64,000 nucleotides of DNA from Chryseobacterium arachidis. GTDB lineage: Bacteria > Bacteroidota > Bacteroidia > Flavobacteriales > Weeksellaceae. This document shows, piece by piece, positions 62,214 through 64,000 of the stretch (the stretch's first letter is position 1; each line of letters begins with the position of its first letter). The notes beneath the pieces were generated by a model, which saw nothing but the letters and a program-made list of their open reading frames with translations, was not told the origin of the DNA and ran no database searches. The translations under genes were made by a program, and so were the position numbers. The stretch lies in the NCBI RefSeq assembly GCF_900129245.1, contig NZ_FQUT01000006.1, forward strand, positions 124,001-188,000, in the 5' to 3' direction.

Positions 62214-63251
62214 CTACTCGAATCCAATGCTTAATCCAAACACCAAAGCTTTGTCATTTTTGAAATAGCTGTCTTTGAAATAATTGCTGAAATCTCTCTT
62301 CACAAAAAGGCTTATATTGTCATAGGATACGGTAAACTGAGCGCCATATACAAACGGATTTACCTGATAATTCCCTCTGTGTCTCAGCTCTGCCTCATTT
62401 CCTTTGATGATATTATTGGTAGACATCTGCACACCTCCGTAAACATTGGCCCCAACTTTAAAGCCTTCATAGCAATTTCTGTATTTGATATCCATTCCGG
62501 CATCTTTAACCTTCGAAAAATTATACTGAATCCCAAGCGGAACCATGATATATCCCGTTCTAAGCTTATTTTTATCCAGACTTCCTGAATATTTTTCTAA
62601 ATAAATCCCATTATCGGCATCTTTAGCAAAAACCATATCGTTGTCTGTACGAACTGTTCTCCATGAAAAGCCCAAACCGGAAGTTAACGCCCAAGAACTT
62701 GTTCTTGTGAATTGATAATGAAGTTTTAGTCCAAATTCAAGGTTGTTGGCATATCCGATATTTTTATCCAACTCATTATCCGGAAGATCATTAGTCAGCG
62801 TCATAATTCCATAAGAAAAATATCCTGTAACACTTCTTGCCGGACGAAATTTCTTCAGAAGTTTTGCTTTAATCTCTTCATTGGAAGTCACATCTGAATT
62901 AAGAAGCGAATATTTCACCTGCTTCTGGATTACAGAATCCAAATCGAATCCAAGACTTTCTATTCTCTGGTCTATCTTTTCCGAATAACGGTCTGCAACT
63001 TGTGCTTTTTCTTTATCAAATTCAGTCTTATCGAGATTTTTAGCCTGAAGAACCTTCAGCTCCTCCTCCATCAGCTTTTTCTCTTCCTGAATAATGGTAT
63101 TGATTTTAGCAGCATACTCTTCTACTTTTTCTTTGACGATGGGGCTTACCTCAGTTTCTTTTTTAGAGCTAAGGCTTATTTTCAATTTTTTCTGCGCAAA
63201 GGATGCCGAAAATAGGCACACGCATCCCATCAGGATAAATTTCTTGATCAT
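62214..63251 (-). CDS. outer-membrane beta-barrel protein with N-terminal coiled coil
   Basis: Protein of 345 residues with a signal peptide (IKKFILMGCVCLFSASFAQ). Residues ~30-140 are charged and helical with coiled-coil heptads (EKVEEYAAKINTIIQEEKK; EKAQVADRYSEKIDQRIE). From ~150 on, alternating strands form a barrel (SYGIMTLTNDLPDN, LEFGLKLHYQFTRTS, YIMVPLGIQYNFSK) ending in FGLSIGFE, without the usual terminal Phe. Last gene of the sigma/anti-sigma unit (27-bp gap), so it may be an effector or sensor of that system. Confidence 0.82.
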   Translation of the reverse strand: MIKKFILMGCVCLFSASFAQKKLKISLSSKKETEVSPIVKEKVEEYAAKINTIIQEEKKLMEEELKVLQAKNLDKTEFDKEKAQVADRYSEKIDQRIESLGFDLDSVIQKQVKYSLLNSDVTSNEEIKAKLLKKFRPARSVTGYFSYGIMTLTNDLPDNELDKNIGYANNLEFGLKLHYQFTRTSSWALTSGLGFSWRTVRTDNDMVFAKDADNGIYLEKYSGSLDKNKLRTGYIMVPLGIQYNFSKVKDAGMDIKYRNCYEGFKVGANVYGGVQMSTNNIIKGNEAELRHRGNYQVNPFVYGAQFTVSYDNISLFVKRDFSNYFKDSYFKNDKALVFGLSIGFE

Positions 63252-63278
63252 GTACTTGTTTTTTATCGTTAAAAAAGG

Positions 63279-63902
63279 CTATTTTATATTCAGATCGATG
63301 GTCGCAACATTGCTTCCGTCTTTGGTTTTTTCAATTACATCTTTGTGCTCAACAGAGAATAACAATGTAGAAGGATCTATATATTTTTTCTTTCTGGCAG
63401 GAACTTTTGCAGAATCTATACTCGCTATAATTTTTGTAGGTTGCGAGTACGATATTTCAGGCAACGCTTCTATTTTATTTTCCCGATAAGCAGGAACACT
63501 CACTTTTTTTTCTTCAACAGCAATGGGCAAAGCCTTATTTTCTTTCTTACCGGAAGGTAAATTGTCTTTTATTTCTGTCGGAGTTTCCTGATTCTTCACC
63601 AATATCGGAGTTTCATCTTTTTCAGGAATGATAAAATTTTCTTCTAAAGACTTATCTCCCTTTTTTACCATCTGAGATCTTACCTCTATCGTTTTCTTAT
63701 TGGAGAAAAACAAAACAGCTCCCAGGCTAACTGTCAAAACGAGACATGCCGCCATCAGATACCAGTTCAATTTAGCCTTTTTTGAATCAGTATTTTCAGT
63801 GTGAGACTGAATTTCGCTCCACAGATCTCTAGAAGGATCTATTTCCCTTTCATCAATCTGCTTTTTTATCTGATATTCAAGATTATTTTTAGACGTGTTC
63901 AT
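63279..63902 (-). CDS. putative anti-sigma factor (single-pass membrane protein)
   Basis: Protein of 207 residues. A ~45-residue cytoplasmic N-terminus (QIKKQIDEREIDPSRDLWSEI) has the look of Bacteroidota anti-sigma factors. One membrane helix follows at about 47-67 (WYLMAACLVLTVSLGAVLFF). The remaining ~140 residues are a charged, low-complexity periplasmic region rich in Lys, Glu and Pro. It overlaps by 14 bp the end of an ECF sigma factor gene, the normal arrangement of such pairs. The fine structure of the sigma-binding part is not certain. Confidence 0.75.
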   Translation of the reverse strand: MNTSKNNLEYQIKKQIDEREIDPSRDLWSEIQSHTENTDSKKAKLNWYLMAACLVLTVSLGAVLFFSNKKTIEVRSQMVKKGDKSLEENFIIPEKDETPILVKNQETPTEIKDNLPSGKKENKALPIAVEEKKVSVPAYRENKIEALPEISYSQPTKIIASIDSAKVPARKKKYIDPSTLLFSVEHKDVIEKTKDGSNVATIDLNIK

Positions 63903-64000
63903 TTTTCAGTTTTTTTTGTTGTTGAAAGTAGATCTTTCTCAGTTTCTCTTTTGCTCTGAAGAGTTGGGTTTTGCTTACTGCCAAAGAAATATTCAGTGTC
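63889..64000 (-). CDS. ECF-type RNA polymerase sigma factor (C-terminal end only)
   Basis: The window edge cuts this gene; only the last 36 codons and stop are present, in a frame that overlaps the anti-sigma start by 14 bp. The visible end reads TLNISLAVSKTQLFRAKEKL, then RKIYFQQQKKLKNEHV. The first part matches the recognition helix of sigma region 4.2 (GIS.GTSKSQL.RAR.KL). With the downstream anti-sigma and outer-membrane genes it forms a classic cell-surface signalling-like unit. Confidence 0.85.
   Translation of the reverse strand, partial: TLNISLAVSKTQLFRAKEKLRKIYFQQQKKLKNEHV

Noticed and set aside
62078..62263. Open frame of 61 codons on the plus strand downstream of fumC
   Set aside because: It overlaps the 3' end of the outer-membrane protein gene on the other strand, has no signal or domain, and begins right after a terminator hairpin.
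1..64000. Search by eye for CRISPR arrays, tRNA/rRNA genes, IS elements and prophage genes
   Set aside because: No regularly spaced direct repeats, no tRNA cloverleaf or CCA ends, and no transposase, integrase or phage protein were seen; short tRNAs could still be missed by eye.

Overview
The window looks like chromosomal DNA of a Flavobacteriia member close to Chryseobacterium (Weeksellaceae). The evidence is the AT-rich composition, promoters of the Bacteroidota form TTG-N17..22-TAnnTTTG, a type IX secretion (T9SS) C-terminal sorting domain, a CYSFSG-type LptE, the flavobacterial order miaB / sigma-54 activator / lptE / TPR protein, and many flavobacterial secreted families. It is mostly core genome. 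I see no phage, IS element, CRISPR array, rRNA or tRNA.

Layout. 1-3.3 kb: tail of the cbb3 oxidase accessory set (ccoG cut by the window edge, fixH-like, SafE-like) plus a lipoprotein. 3.4-7.7 kb: serS, a lipoprotein, and a glycosyltransferase/flippase pair. 7.8-12.7 kb: a minus-strand run of mlaD-like, two Fe-S oxidoreductase subunits, a GT-C-like membrane protein and a small conserved protein. 12.8-17.6 kb: a PpiD-like foldase divergent from lon. 17.8-20.2 kb: an AraC regulator divergent from a GlcG-like/SDR pair. 20.4-27.8 kb: assorted genes (SnoaL-like, AI-2E family, DoxX, glutaryl-CoA-type dehydrogenase, DUF4349, GH125). 28-34.97 kb: pgi, folD, queE, a polyprenyl sugar phosphotransferase, and an MlaE/MlaF/outer-membrane barrel operon. 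35-48.2 kb: almost entirely minus strand, with an M48 protease, an acidic repeat protein, lptE, a sigma-54 activator, a DUF1016 nuclease inserted before miaB, three tandem TonB-C-like secreted proteins, and prfA.

48.6-53.3 kb is the most informative stretch. An APC permease and a TonB-dependent receptor form a two-gene operon. Its leader contains a clear SAM-I (S-box) riboswitch that starts where a canonical Bacteroidota promoter would initiate, so the pair is predicted to import methionine or a related sulfur compound. Directly beyond that promoter is about 600 bp of non-coding AT-rich DNA with four perfect DnaA boxes (TTATCCACA) and many one-mismatch boxes. This is a strong candidate for the chromosomal replication origin. 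Gene strand bias to its left (35-52 kb nearly all minus) fits this.

53.3-64 kb: an Asp-nucleophile alpha/beta hydrolase, an Ohr-type peroxidase, a T9SS cargo protein, an AraC regulator, adjacent divergent class I and class II fumarases, and at the end an ECF sigma (partial) / anti-sigma / outer-membrane protein operon.

Intergenic DNA is marked by bidirectional hairpin terminators and by several families of short, imperfect inverted or iterated repeats. One of these families occurs at both 17.7 kb and 48.3-48.6 kb.
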